From positions 124,001-188,000 of the forward strand of contig NZ_JBFEFH010000004.1 of the NCBI RefSeq assembly GCF_040717455.1: 64,000 bases of DNA, read 5' to 3'. Each line of letters begins with the position of its first letter. The first letter of the stretch is position 1. Origin of the DNA: Tautonia sp040717455 (lineage in GTDB: Bacteria; Planctomycetota; Planctomycetia; Isosphaerales; Isosphaeraceae). The notes under the pieces are model-generated. The model was given only the letters and a program-made list of their open reading frames with translations, had not been told where the DNA came from and made no database searches. This document shows positions 9,566-16,587 of this stretch, in pieces. Position numbers and translations under genes: made by a program.

Positions 9566-9611
9566 AGTGGAGCGGAAGGGGATCGAACCCTCAACCTCAG
9601 CATTGCGAACG
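9566..9611 (-). repeat. Truncated tRNA-Ala 3' fragment, distal att-like direct repeat
   Basis: These 46 bases are identical to 11065-11110 inside and beside the intact tRNA-Ala gene and lie in the same orientation. The copy holds the 3' half of the tRNA (anticodon loop to discriminator base) and then diverges completely. This is the classic footprint of tyrosine-recombinase integration at a tRNA 3' end, with the break in the anticodon arm. It marks the far end of the islet. Confidence 0.88.
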
Positions 9612-9737
9612 AAAAGCTCTCGAATGCCTCAAGTCGTATCTCCACAATGGTTTATAGTGATTCTGGGGCGACAATCCGATTCCGGCGTTTCTCGCGATTT
9701 CCCTTGTTTTTCGGTGTTTTCGCATAGTTTTGGTGCC

Positions 9738-9749
9738 GTGGCACTGAAA
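9738..9749 (+). repeat. 12-bp inverted partner of the repeat at 10984-10995
   Basis: GTGGCACTGAAA here is the exact reverse complement of 10984-10995, near the opposite end of the islet. With the near-identical site at 10927-10940 it could represent recombinase arm-type or accessory binding sites; chance is not excluded. Confidence 0.35.
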
Positions 9750-9859
9750 CTCGGGAGTTACCCCATCTACGCCAATAAGAGAAGACCTTGGTAGAATACC
9801 CAGTCGCTTAGACGGGCGGCGTGCCAACCTCCGGTGGCCCGACCTACAGGAGTGATCGA

Positions 9860-10060
9860 ATGGACCAAGAGTATCGCGAACGGTTGGAGAGTCGGTTAAG
9901 AGAGTTGAAGGAACAGCATCCCCGCGCACAAGCCGCTTACGACAGAGAATTCGACAAGGATTACGATACCAGACATCTTCGGGAAGCGCGAGATTGGCTG
10001 AACGGCATTGAGACTGAAATCGCAAGCATTGAGGAACAACTGAAACCCGCATCAGGATGA
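9860..10060 (+). CDS. Small charged helical protein, islet gene 1
   Basis: 66-aa protein of unknown family. It is almost entirely Glu/Arg/Lys-rich with heptad-like leucines (RLESRLRELKEQ, then ETEIASIEEQL), so it is predicted to be two helices forming a coiled coil. ATG 9860 follows AGGAG by 7 bases, which decides this start over the in-frame GTG at 9821. It lies 7 bases before the HEPN-motif gene, so the two are probably translated from one message. A small charged partner directly upstream of a candidate RNase is the usual position of an antitoxin, but no known antitoxin family is recognised. Confidence 0.72.
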   Translation: MDQEYRERLESRLRELKEQHPRAQAAYDREFDKDYDTRHLREARDWLNGIETEIASIEEQLKPASG

Positions 10061-10067
10061 TAAGAGC

Positions 10068-10496
10068 ATGACTGAGGATGAACGATGGGATTACTTGGTG
10101 CAGTTGGATGATGAGTTGCTGCTCGGCGGGGTGATCCTTTCAGAATGGTGCTCTTTCATCACAAAGGAAGCGGATACTGCGTTTGCGAAGGGCGCGAACC
10201 TCGCCGCCCTACTCACGGCGGTGGCTGCCATCGAGACGCACCTGCGGGCCGAGTCCGGGCAGAGAGCGAAGGCACGCTTGGTTGATCTGATTGATGGGGC
10301 AGACATCGAAGCCGACCTCCGGCCCGATCTGCACCGCCTCCGCCTCTATCGGAATCGCTGGGTGCATATCGACGACCCGTGGGACGATGCCGATATTCTG
10401 GCAAGCCCGGAAACGCATGAGCAAGAGCTTGCGAGCATGGCCGAGTTCGCCATGAGGGCGATGCGTCGGGTGCTCTATAGCAGTCCTTGGGTGTAA
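10068..10496 (+). CDS. HEPN-motif protein, candidate ribonuclease, islet gene 2
   Basis: 142-aa, predicted all-helical protein. Near its middle it carries R95-N96-R97-W98-V99-H100, which fits the HEPN catalytic signature Rx4-6H with a polar residue after the Arg. The preceding helix (LRPDLHRLRLYRNRWVH) has the placement seen in HEPN RNases. HEPN domains act as RNases in toxin-antitoxin, abortive-infection and CRISPR-associated proteins; that is family knowledge, not evidence of activity here. The start ATG 10068 is 7 bases after the stop of gene 1. It could instead be an inactive HEPN-fold protein or a chance match, since the rest of the protein is unfamiliar. Confidence 0.72.
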   Translation: MTEDERWDYLVQLDDELLLGGVILSEWCSFITKEADTAFAKGANLAALLTAVAAIETHLRAESGQRAKARLVDLIDGADIEADLRPDLHRLRLYRNRWVHIDDPWDDADILASPETHEQELASMAEFAMRAMRRVLYSSPWV

Positions 10497-10511
10497 ATAG
10501 TGCTTGCGCGC

Positions 10512-10528
10512 TATTGCAATTTGCAATA
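10512..10528. promoter_or_regulatory. Perfect 17-bp palindrome, candidate operator
   Basis: TATTGCAA-T-TTGCAATA is a perfect inverted repeat with 8-base arms and one central base. It lies 15 bases after the HEPN gene stop and about 47 bases before the next start codon. Its position upstream of a short operon encoding an HTH protein makes autoregulation plausible. It lacks a T-tract, so it is less likely to be a terminator. Confidence 0.55.
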
Positions 10529-10575
10529 ACCTCCATCCGCACGGGCGATGATGCCTGGTTAACGAAGGAGTACTT

Positions 10576-10755
10576 ATGGAGATCACCAAAGAAGAGTATT
10601 ATCGTCGCTTGAAATGCGCTGAGCTAAAGCTCGACATGCTTGAGGCCGGTGGAGTGGACAATTGGGATTGGTACGGGGATTCCCTCAATCCCGATGGCGA
10701 ACAGAGCTATTCCGATTTGAGAGATGAACTGAAGGCGGAAATCCTCGGAGGATGA
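10576..10755 (+). CDS. Small acidic protein, islet gene 3
   Basis: 59-aa protein beginning MEITKEEYYRRLKCAELKL, with an aromatic centre (NWDWYGD) and an acidic helical end. AAGGAG lies 5 bases before ATG 10576. Its stop overlaps the start of the HTH gene (ATGA at 10752-10755), implying translational coupling. I do not recognise a named family; it looks like the small conserved proteins carried by prophages and islands. The DNA is markedly AT-richer than the chromosome. A role as partner of the HTH protein is inferred from coupling only. Confidence 0.7.
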   Translation: MEITKEEYYRRLKCAELKLDMLEAGGVDNWDWYGDSLNPDGEQSYSDLRDELKAEILGG

Positions 10756-10949
10756 ACCCCGCCGAACTGCGGGCCGTCTGCGACTCGCTCAACGACGAGC
10801 GAGGCACGGGCGGGCAATCGAAGCTCGCCCGCCTCCTCGACTGGCACCATAGCACCGTCTGGCGTAAGCTCAACGGCCTGTCCCCGATCACCCAGTCCGA
10901 TGAACTGGCGATCAGGCAGGCCGTCGTTTCACTGCCACCGGAAGTCTAG
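10752..10949 (+). CDS. Small HTH DNA-binding protein, islet gene 4
   Basis: 65-aa protein consisting of little more than one helix-turn-helix. Residues 22-43 (QSKLARLLDWHHSTVWRKLNG) have the spacing of XRE/Cro-like or phage-type HTHs, with the LARLL helix, a turn, and the STVWRKLNG recognition helix. It starts in a 4-base ATGA overlap with gene 3. The likely role is repression of its own operon through the palindrome at 10512-10528, or control of the upstream candidate toxin pair. The DNA target is inferred. Confidence 0.75.
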   Translation: MNPAELRAVCDSLNDERGTGGQSKLARLLDWHHSTVWRKLNGLSPITQSDELAIRQAVVSLPPEV

Positions 10950-10997
10950 GCCGGGCTGGGGTTTAGAAGCTAAATCAACCCCATTTCAGTGCCACCG
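10927..10997 (+). repeat. Near-identical 14-bp direct repeats at islet proximal end
   Basis: TTTCACTGCCACCG at 10927-10940 and TTTCAGTGCCACCG at 10984-10997 match at 13 of 14 positions. The second is the reverse complement, over 12 bases, of 9738-9749. Together they give an arrangement resembling accessory recombinase sites beside an att core. The first overlaps the end of the HTH gene. Confidence 0.35.
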
Positions 10998-11064
10998 AAG
11001 CAGCAATCTTTTAATTCTTTAGTGGGATTTGTTGCCGCAACTGTTTGTGCTGCAATGAGTTAAG

Positions 11065-11110
11065 AGTGGAGCGGAAGGGGATCGAACCCTCAACCTCAGC
11101 ATTGCGAACG
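11065..11110 (-). repeat. Proximal att-like direct repeat inside tRNA-Ala
   Basis: This is the partner of 9566-9611, 46 of 46 bases identical. It covers 44 bases of the tRNA 3' portion plus two bases beyond its 3' end, and stops at the anticodon stem-loop. The tRNA therefore stays intact after integration. Confidence 0.88.
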
Positions 11111-11139
11111 CTGCGCTCTCCCAATTGAGCTACCGCCCC
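11067..11139 (-). tRNA. tRNA-Ala (anticodon CGC)
   Basis: 73-nt tRNA on the minus strand. It has a 7-bp acceptor stem GGGGCGG/CCGCTCC containing the G3:U70 wobble that identifies alanine tRNAs, a D arm with GCTC/GAGC, anticodon stem CAGCG/TGCTG with loop TTCGCAA (anticodon CGC), and a T arm with TTCGATC. The discriminator base is A and CCA is not encoded. It is the integration target of the islet on its 3' side. Confidence 0.95.
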
Positions 11140-11452
11140 TTGAGCAAGAGGACTGTACCGCATTCCGGCCTCAGGCTCAAGAGTCGACCGCCCGGGGAGG
11201 CTCAGGATCAGGGGCCGGGTGACGGATCTCAACGGTTGCGAAGGGGAGGGCAGGGGGGTAGGGTGTCGGCCCTGGGGATCGAAAGCGGAGAGAGGTCCCG
11301 GTTCCAACGAGCCGATACCGAATCGCCCGGGTGCCTTCCGTCGGTGCCCGCCGTCGGGCGCGAAAGGTTCGTCCACGGCACCCGAAGGGACGAGGGTCGA
11401 GGCGATCGGGTCCGAGAGGACGACCCCGAACGACACCGAAGAGGGATCAGGC

Positions 11453-12403
11453 ATGAGTCGCGTCTTCCGATGGGCAGTGCTGGCCGGGGTATTGGTGCTG
11501 GGGGGCGGCTGGGCGTCGGCGCAGGAGGCGCAAGTCGAGGCGCAGGGGTTCCCGGGCTGGCTCGTTGACTGGGAGCCGGTCGAGGTCAACCCGGTGTTCG
11601 AAGGGGCAGGGGGGGAGGCCTGGGACGCGAAGATCAGGGAACGGGGATGGATCAGGAGGGAGGACGACGGCCTGTATCGCCTCTGGTACACCGGCTACAA
11701 CGAGGATCGATCCCCGAACCGGTTCCTCGGCCATGCCACGTCGCCCGACGGCATGACCTGGACCCGAGACCCTCGGAACCCGATCAACACCGAGCACTGG
11801 ATCGAGGACATGTTCGTCCTCCGCCAGGGCGACCTGTATTACATGTTCGCCGAGGGCAAAGACGATGTCGCCCACCTGCTGGTCTCTCGCGACGGGATCG
11901 ATTGGACGCGACAGGGGCCGCTCGACGTCCGCCTGACCGACGGCGAGCCGATCCCCCCGGGCCCGTACGGCACGCCCACGGTCCTCGTCAAGGACGGGAT
12001 CTGGCACCTCTTCTACGAGCGAGGGGATCAGGGGGTCTGGCTCGCCAAGTCAACCGATCTGCGCGTCTGGACCAACGTGCAGGACGATCCGGTCATCCCC
12101 CTCGGCCCCGAGCCCTACGATCAGACCGCCGTCGCCCTGAACCAGATCATCGAGGTCGACGGCGTCTACTACGGCATCTACCACGCCAACGCCCATCGAC
12201 CCTGGCGCGACTGGACCACCTGCCTCGCGCGGTCGACCGACCTGATCCACTGGGAGAAATTCGCCGGCAACCCGATCATCGCCGACAATCGATCGAGCGG
12301 CATCTTCGTCGAGGAACCTGACGGGTGGGTCCTCTACACCATGCACCCCGACGTCAGGCGCTTTCAGTCCGCCGGGTCGCGTGAGGAAGCGGATCGTCCC
12401 TGA
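11453..12403 (+). CDS. Secreted five-bladed beta-propeller, glycosidase-like
   Basis: 316-aa exported protein with a signal peptide (residues 1-23, ending ASA-Q). The mature part has repeated glycosidase-type propeller blades: YRLWYTGYN, then SPDGMTWTRD, DLYYMFAEG, SRDGIDWTRQG, WHLFYERGD, STDLRVWTN and VYYGIYHAN. This pattern is shared by GH43, GH32/68, GH117 and GH130-like proteins. ATG 11453 is chosen because it immediately precedes the signal peptide; the longer open frame back to 11219 is not family-like. Catalytic residues cannot be assigned with certainty, so it could be a hydrolase, phosphorylase or binding protein acting on extracellular sugars. Confidence 0.8.
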   Translation: MSRVFRWAVLAGVLVLGGGWASAQEAQVEAQGFPGWLVDWEPVEVNPVFEGAGGEAWDAKIRERGWIRREDDGLYRLWYTGYNEDRSPNRFLGHATSPDGMTWTRDPRNPINTEHWIEDMFVLRQGDLYYMFAEGKDDVAHLLVSRDGIDWTRQGPLDVRLTDGEPIPPGPYGTPTVLVKDGIWHLFYERGDQGVWLAKSTDLRVWTNVQDDPVIPLGPEPYDQTAVALNQIIEVDGVYYGIYHANAHRPWRDWTTCLARSTDLIHWEKFAGNPIIADNRSSGIFVEEPDGWVLYTMHPDVRRFQSAGSREEADRP

Positions 12404-12465
12404 ATCGGCCGCACAGCCGCGGGGGCGGAAGATCGTCACCGGATTCTCCTGTTCGGTGTGGCCTA

Positions 12466-12484
12466 TCCCCGGGATTCCCGGGGA
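12466..12484. terminator. GC hairpin between convergent genes
   Basis: TCCCCGGG and CCCGGGGA flank ATT, a perfect 8-bp stem between the stops of the propeller gene and the convergent Gly/Tyr-rich gene. It lacks a T-tract; it may act as a weak bidirectional terminator. Confidence 0.35.
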
Positions 12485-12624
12485 GGGCGAGCCCGGCGGC
12501 TCGGGTCACCGATCCGAGGCCTCCGTGCCCCGGACCGATCGCCCCTCATCCCTTCCTTGAGGAACATGAACATCCAGTCGGCCCGCCTCGGGTCCTTCCG
12601 AGGGCGGTCAACGACGGCAGCCGA

Positions 12625-13059
12625 TCACCAGCCGTAACCGGGGTGTCGGCCATAACCGGGGAACCGGCCGTGGCCGCCCCGTCCCGGGAACCCGACGTGA
12701 CCGGGGACGCCGTAACCGGTCCGGTATTCCCGGTAGACCGATTTGCCATAGCCGTAGCCGTAACCGGGGACCCCGCACACGGGAGGGACCGGCGGCGGGC
12801 AGAACCGGGGCGGGCGCACGTGGCCGCAGGCCGACTTGCACCCGAGGTGGCAACCGCCCGGCGCCACGTGCGAGGTCCGGCCGATCCCCACATTCACGCT
12901 GATCCCGCCGAAGCCGCCGCCCGGCCCGATCCCGAACCCCGGCCGGTGGCCGAAGCCGGGGCCGAACTGCGCCGCCGCGGGGGTCGGCGACCCCAGCACG
13001 ACCAGCCCGCCGGCCACCAGGGCGCCCACGAGGCTCAGGGTCTTCAGATTCAATCGCAT
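12625..13059 (-). CDS. Secreted Gly/Tyr/Pro-rich protein
   Basis: 144-aa exported protein of unknown function. Residues 1-30 form a signal peptide ending AAAQ. The mature chain is dominated by glycine with Pro, Tyr, Phe and His in short repeats (GYGYGYG, GFGIGPGGG, FPGYGRHPGYG). It has a central cluster of Cys residues (GGCHLGCKSACGH, then RFCPPP and PVCGVPG). ATG 13059 is preferred over the in-frame codon at 13092 because GAGGA lies 8 bases upstream. Such proteins are common low-complexity surface components in planctomycetes; disulfide crosslinking is a guess from the Cys pattern. Confidence 0.75.
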   Translation of the reverse strand: MRLNLKTLSLVGALVAGGLVVLGSPTPAAAQFGPGFGHRPGFGIGPGGGFGGISVNVGIGRTSHVAPGGCHLGCKSACGHVRPPRFCPPPVPPVCGVPGYGYGYGKSVYREYRTGYGVPGHVGFPGRGGHGRFPGYGRHPGYGW

Positions 13060-13722
13060 CGGAGTGTCCTCACTCAAGGGGTTGAACTGCATCGGGATCG
13101 TCGGGCCGAGGGGCGTTCCTCCGCCCCGCGCCGTCCCGTCTCGGTCGAGCCCGGGGCGGCCGAAGCTCCTCGGCTCGATTCCATCCCACTCGTGCCGCTC
13201 GGGTGGTGGTGACGCGTCTCCAAACGGTTTCGAGGCGTTCGATTCGCGTCCCCGATCCTCGCCCGATTTGGCGGCGTCGGTCTGATCGCACCGGCTATGC
13301 CAGTGCCCATCCCCGGCAAGGCTTCATCTCCGTAAAGCCTTTTCCGGGAAAGAGGTTATCGAGAAATCCTGCAAATCGAACGGCGCGTGATCCCGAGGGA
13401 ATCCCCGCCAAGCTCCTGGCGAGCCGTGACCTTTCTGTCGCCCCCGGGGGTCGAGGAGGCGGCCCCCCCGGGCCGGCTGAAGCAGGAGATGATTCAACGC
13501 CGGGGCAACGGTCCATTCCGAGCAAACTGGGGTTCCCCGCCCCCCGGGCTTCTGGTATCAACCGACCCGCGGGGCATCACGCGCCGCGACGGGGGGCGGC
13601 CCGATCGGACGGGTCCGCCGAGTCGGCGCCGGGAGCGTCCCGGGCCGATCGAGACCCGTCTCGTCCGTCGATCGACGGAGCCTTCGGATCGGGACGACTC
13701 CCAGGGAGTGGGAGGCGAAACC
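13060..13722. other. Divergent intergenic region with hairpin leader
   Basis: This 663-base region separates the Gly-rich gene from the CARDB/DUF11-type gene. The DUF11 frame is open back to 13387 but lacks a family-like N-terminus there. The only structure seen is the hairpin at 13311-13348. Probably promoters for both genes. Confidence 0.45.
13311..13348 (+). other. Imperfect 12-bp hairpin in leader region
   Basis: CCCGG-C-AAGGCTT (13312-13324) pairs with AAGCCTT-TT-CCGGG (13335-13348) around a 10-base loop. It lies about 375 bases upstream of the DUF11-type start. The next bases after the stem are not a T-tract. It could be a transcript end or part of a leader. Confidence 0.35.
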
Positions 13723-16404
13723 ATGGCCCGGTGGTGGCCGACCCGCTCGGAGAACGGTGACCAGCCCGTTCGAGCACAGTTCCCAAGGATGGGGAGCGCA
13801 GGCATGCCCCTGCGGATGTCGATTGCCGCGGTGATCTCGCTCGGGCTGACCGTTGGCGTGCATTTCGTCACCGGCCAGGCCGCCCAGCAACCGCCCGAGG
13901 TCGCCAGGACGCCGCCCCCCGAGTCGTCGTCGACCCGGGACGATGCGCAGCCCGAACCGCCTCGCGTGGCCAGCCCCGCCTCGATGGCCGGGGCGGACGA
14001 CCCCGCGACGGGCCGGGTCCCGCCCCCCCGCGTCGCCGACCCCGGAACGGCCCTCGCCGGCGACGGGCTGCCGCAACTGCCCGGCAGCGAGGACATCGGG
14101 CCTCCCGCGGTCGCCTCCCCCCGATCGCTCGACCTGCCCGCCGGCGTCGGCATCGACGGCCTGACTCCCCCTCCCGTGGCCGATCCCGATGCGATCGACC
14201 CCGACCGGGAGTCGCCCCCCGACCTCCCGAACCTCGCCGACGCGATGCCCTTCGGCCCCGGCGACGCCCCCGACCTGCCCGAGGCCCAGCCGCCGGTCGA
14301 GCACGAGCTGCCCCTCGACACCCCGATCGTCCCGGCCACCGTCCAGTTCGAGGATCTGCCGACGATCGAGGCCGACACCGCCCTGCCTGCAACCGAGGCC
14401 GCCCAGGTCGAGGATGTCTTCGCCCCCGGGCCGCCTCCGGCCGACCCGGGCATCGAATTCGACCAACCGGATCCCCCCGAAGACGCCCTGCCTGACCCCG
14501 AGGTCGGCGAGCCCCCCGCCGGCGACGACCCGTTCGCGCCGACCGACCTCGGCGGAGCGCCGGCCTTCGAGGCCCCCGACGACCCCCCGGCCGACCTCGG
14601 CCCCCCCGACGACGACCCGTTCTTCGCCGGGACGATGACCGCTCCCGAGGCCCAGGGACCGCCCGAGACACCCGCCGAGGCCCCCGTCTTCGACCCGCCG
14701 ACGCCGAGGGAGGCCGAGGCCCTGCCGAACCCGGACCCGGCCCCGTCTCCCCCCCCGGCTCCCGCCGGCAACGGCGGCGGGTCGTTGATCGGCCGCGCCC
14801 CGGCCGATCCCCCGCCGTTCTCGTCGACCGAGCCGCCGGCCGACCCCTCGATCCGGACGTCCGCCGCCCCCCGAGACGACCTCGGCGCGATGGCGCAGAG
14901 CCTGGGCGACCGCTTCTCCGAGGGCCCCCGCGAGATCGGCCTGAACCTCGACGTGGCCATGCCGCAGACGTCGAACATCAACCTGCCGATGAAGGCCGTC
15001 ATCACCCTCCGCAACGACGGCCGCGACGACGCCTTCGACGTGGTCGTCCGCCTCCCCTTGCCCGACGGCCTCGAATTCATCGAATCGTCCCCCCAGCCCG
15101 ACGAGCAGGCCGAGGACGGCCGGATGCTCATCTGGAGCTGGTCCTCCCTCGGCCCGAGCGACACCCGGTCGATCGACCTGACCGTCAAGCCCCTGAAGGC
15201 CGTGCCCATGGACATCGTCCCCCGGGTCACGTCGGTCATGGCCGCCAAGTCGCGCACGACCGTCCAGGAGCCGAGGCTCAAGATCGACCTCGTCGGCCCG
15301 AACGACGACCAGGTCAAAGGGTCGGAGATCGACTTCAGCGTCACCGTGCGGAACAACGGCACCGGGCCGGCTCGGCAGGTCAACCTGATCGCCACCCTCA
15401 CCGGCGGCCTCAAGGGGTACGACCACAACGGCCAGCTCTCCGACGCCCCCCGCTTCGAGCAGATGATCGGCGACCTCGCCCCCGGCGAGGTCTTCGGGCC
15501 GGTCGTCCTCACGGTCCTCGCCGACAGCAAGGGGATGCAGAACTGCACGATCGAGGCCCTCAGCCCCGACGTCGTCCCCGCCACCCCGGTCAGCGCCAAG
15601 CCGGTCAACATCGTCGTCCCCGAACTGGTCCTCGACGTCGTCGGCCCCGAGAGCCGCCCCGTCGGCTCCGTCGCCGAGTACACCGTGACCATCACCAATC
15701 AGGGCACCCGCTACGCCTCCGACGTGGCCGTCGCCCTCTTCGCCCCCGAGAGCGGCGTGCCCGACGTCCCGAAAGACGCCAAGTATCGCCAGGACCCCGA
15801 CAAACGCCTGCACAGCATCTACTGGCGCATCCCCCGGCTCGACAAGGGGGAATCGCGCGAGTTCCGCGTCCCCATCCGGCTCGACCGCATCGCCCTCTAC
15901 ACCGTCGAGGCCGCCGCCCACTGCGAAGGCTTCCGCGAGGGGCGAGACACCCGGCGCTCCCAGAAGACGACCGAGGTCATGGGCATCCCCGACGTCAAGA
16001 TCATGGACGTCACCCGCAAGGACACCGTGATCGACGCCGGCGACTCCACCGAGTTCGAGATCCGGATCAAGAACATCGGCTCGAAGGAGGCCACCAACGT
16101 CTTCGTCGACTTCTACACCAATGAATGGCTCTCCGTCGAGCGGACCGACCCGCCCAACGCCAGGACGAGCGACGAGAACCCTTATCATCACGGGTTTGAT
16201 CCCCCCATCGACCGCCTCGCCCCCGGGGCCGACCGCACCTTCATCGTCACCGTGAAGGCCCAGAAAGCCGGCCCGGCCATCGCGAACTTCGACGTCCATG
16301 TCTTCTGGGAGGGCCTGCCCGAGACCGCCGCCGTCCGCGTCAACAATCACGTCCGGATCGCCGAGGGCCAGGTCGCCCGCTCCGAGTCCAACGCCCCGAA
16401 GTGA
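13723..16404 (+). CDS. Large exported CARDB/DUF11-like repeat protein
   Basis: 893-aa protein. The N-terminus has a hydrophobic export segment (residues 24-48, ISLGLTVGVHFVTG). Residues 50-400 are a long Pro/Asp/Ala-rich, low-complexity and probably unfolded linker. From about residue 410 to the end come repeated beta-sandwich units with LPMKAVITLRNDGRD, IDFSVTVRNNGTG, VAEYTVTITNQGT and STEFEIRIKNIGS, the pattern of DUF11/CARDB conserved repeats found in surface proteins. GGAGG lies 8 bases before ATG 13723, which fixes the start despite an open frame upstream. Likely a cell-surface or wall-associated scaffold; no enzymatic motif is seen. Confidence 0.82.
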   Translation: MARWWPTRSENGDQPVRAQFPRMGSAGMPLRMSIAAVISLGLTVGVHFVTGQAAQQPPEVARTPPPESSSTRDDAQPEPPRVASPASMAGADDPATGRVPPPRVADPGTALAGDGLPQLPGSEDIGPPAVASPRSLDLPAGVGIDGLTPPPVADPDAIDPDRESPPDLPNLADAMPFGPGDAPDLPEAQPPVEHELPLDTPIVPATVQFEDLPTIEADTALPATEAAQVEDVFAPGPPPADPGIEFDQPDPPEDALPDPEVGEPPAGDDPFAPTDLGGAPAFEAPDDPPADLGPPDDDPFFAGTMTAPEAQGPPETPAEAPVFDPPTPREAEALPNPDPAPSPPPAPAGNGGGSLIGRAPADPPPFSSTEPPADPSIRTSAAPRDDLGAMAQSLGDRFSEGPREIGLNLDVAMPQTSNINLPMKAVITLRNDGRDDAFDVVVRLPLPDGLEFIESSPQPDEQAEDGRMLIWSWSSLGPSDTRSIDLTVKPLKAVPMDIVPRVTSVMAAKSRTTVQEPRLKIDLVGPNDDQVKGSEIDFSVTVRNNGTGPARQVNLIATLTGGLKGYDHNGQLSDAPRFEQMIGDLAPGEVFGPVVLTVLADSKGMQNCTIEALSPDVVPATPVSAKPVNIVVPELVLDVVGPESRPVGSVAEYTVTITNQGTRYASDVAVALFAPESGVPDVPKDAKYRQDPDKRLHSIYWRIPRLDKGESREFRVPIRLDRIALYTVEAAAHCEGFREGRDTRRSQKTTEVMGIPDVKIMDVTRKDTVIDAGDSTEFEIRIKNIGSKEATNVFVDFYTNEWLSVERTDPPNARTSDENPYHHGFDPPIDRLAPGADRTFIVTVKAQKAGPAIANFDVHVFWEGLPETAAVRVNNHVRIAEGQVARSESNAPK

Positions 16405-16587
16405 TCGCCCGCCAATCCCCCCGATCGACACGCCGGTCCCTCTGGCCCGGCGTGTCGCTTCATGCGCGAATCGGCAACTCCCCTCTCTCTCCCCTCGCCG
16501 ATCTCATTACAATGGCTTCTCTCGACGAAACGCCCGGTCGGCCGCCCGCCGGGCCATCGCCGCGCGATCCCACCGAGCGAGGCCACC

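Larger units (their letters stand above)
9566..11110. mobile_element. Integrase-less genomic islet inserted at tRNA-Ala
   Basis: The islet is bounded by 46-bp perfect direct repeats (9566-9611 and 11065-11110), one inside a full tRNA-Ala gene; the repeat unit is 1,499 bp. The interior is visibly AT-richer than the chromosome: 9661-9720 counts 30/60 G+C and 10561-10620 counts 25/60. It carries four small same-strand genes: a charged helical protein, a HEPN-motif protein, a small acidic protein and an HTH protein. No integrase or transposase is visible, so it is either a decayed island or a satellite-type element moved by a recombinase supplied in trans. The boundary call is strong; mobility is inferred. 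Confidence 0.8.

Noticed and set aside
9597..10052. Minus-strand 151-codon open frame adjoining the distal att repeat, considered as an integrase remnant
   Set aside because: No tyrosine-recombinase R-H-R-Y motifs are present, and it overlaps two better-supported islet genes on the other strand.
14000..14850. Low-complexity Pro/Asp-rich stretch as a possible non-coding repeat
   Set aside because: It is an open in-frame linker within the DUF11-type protein with consistent codon use.
13558..16431. Minus-strand open frame of 957 codons over the DUF11-type gene
   Set aside because: Val/Gly/Asp-rich antisense shadow of the plus-strand gene, which has a proper ribosome-binding site and signal segment.
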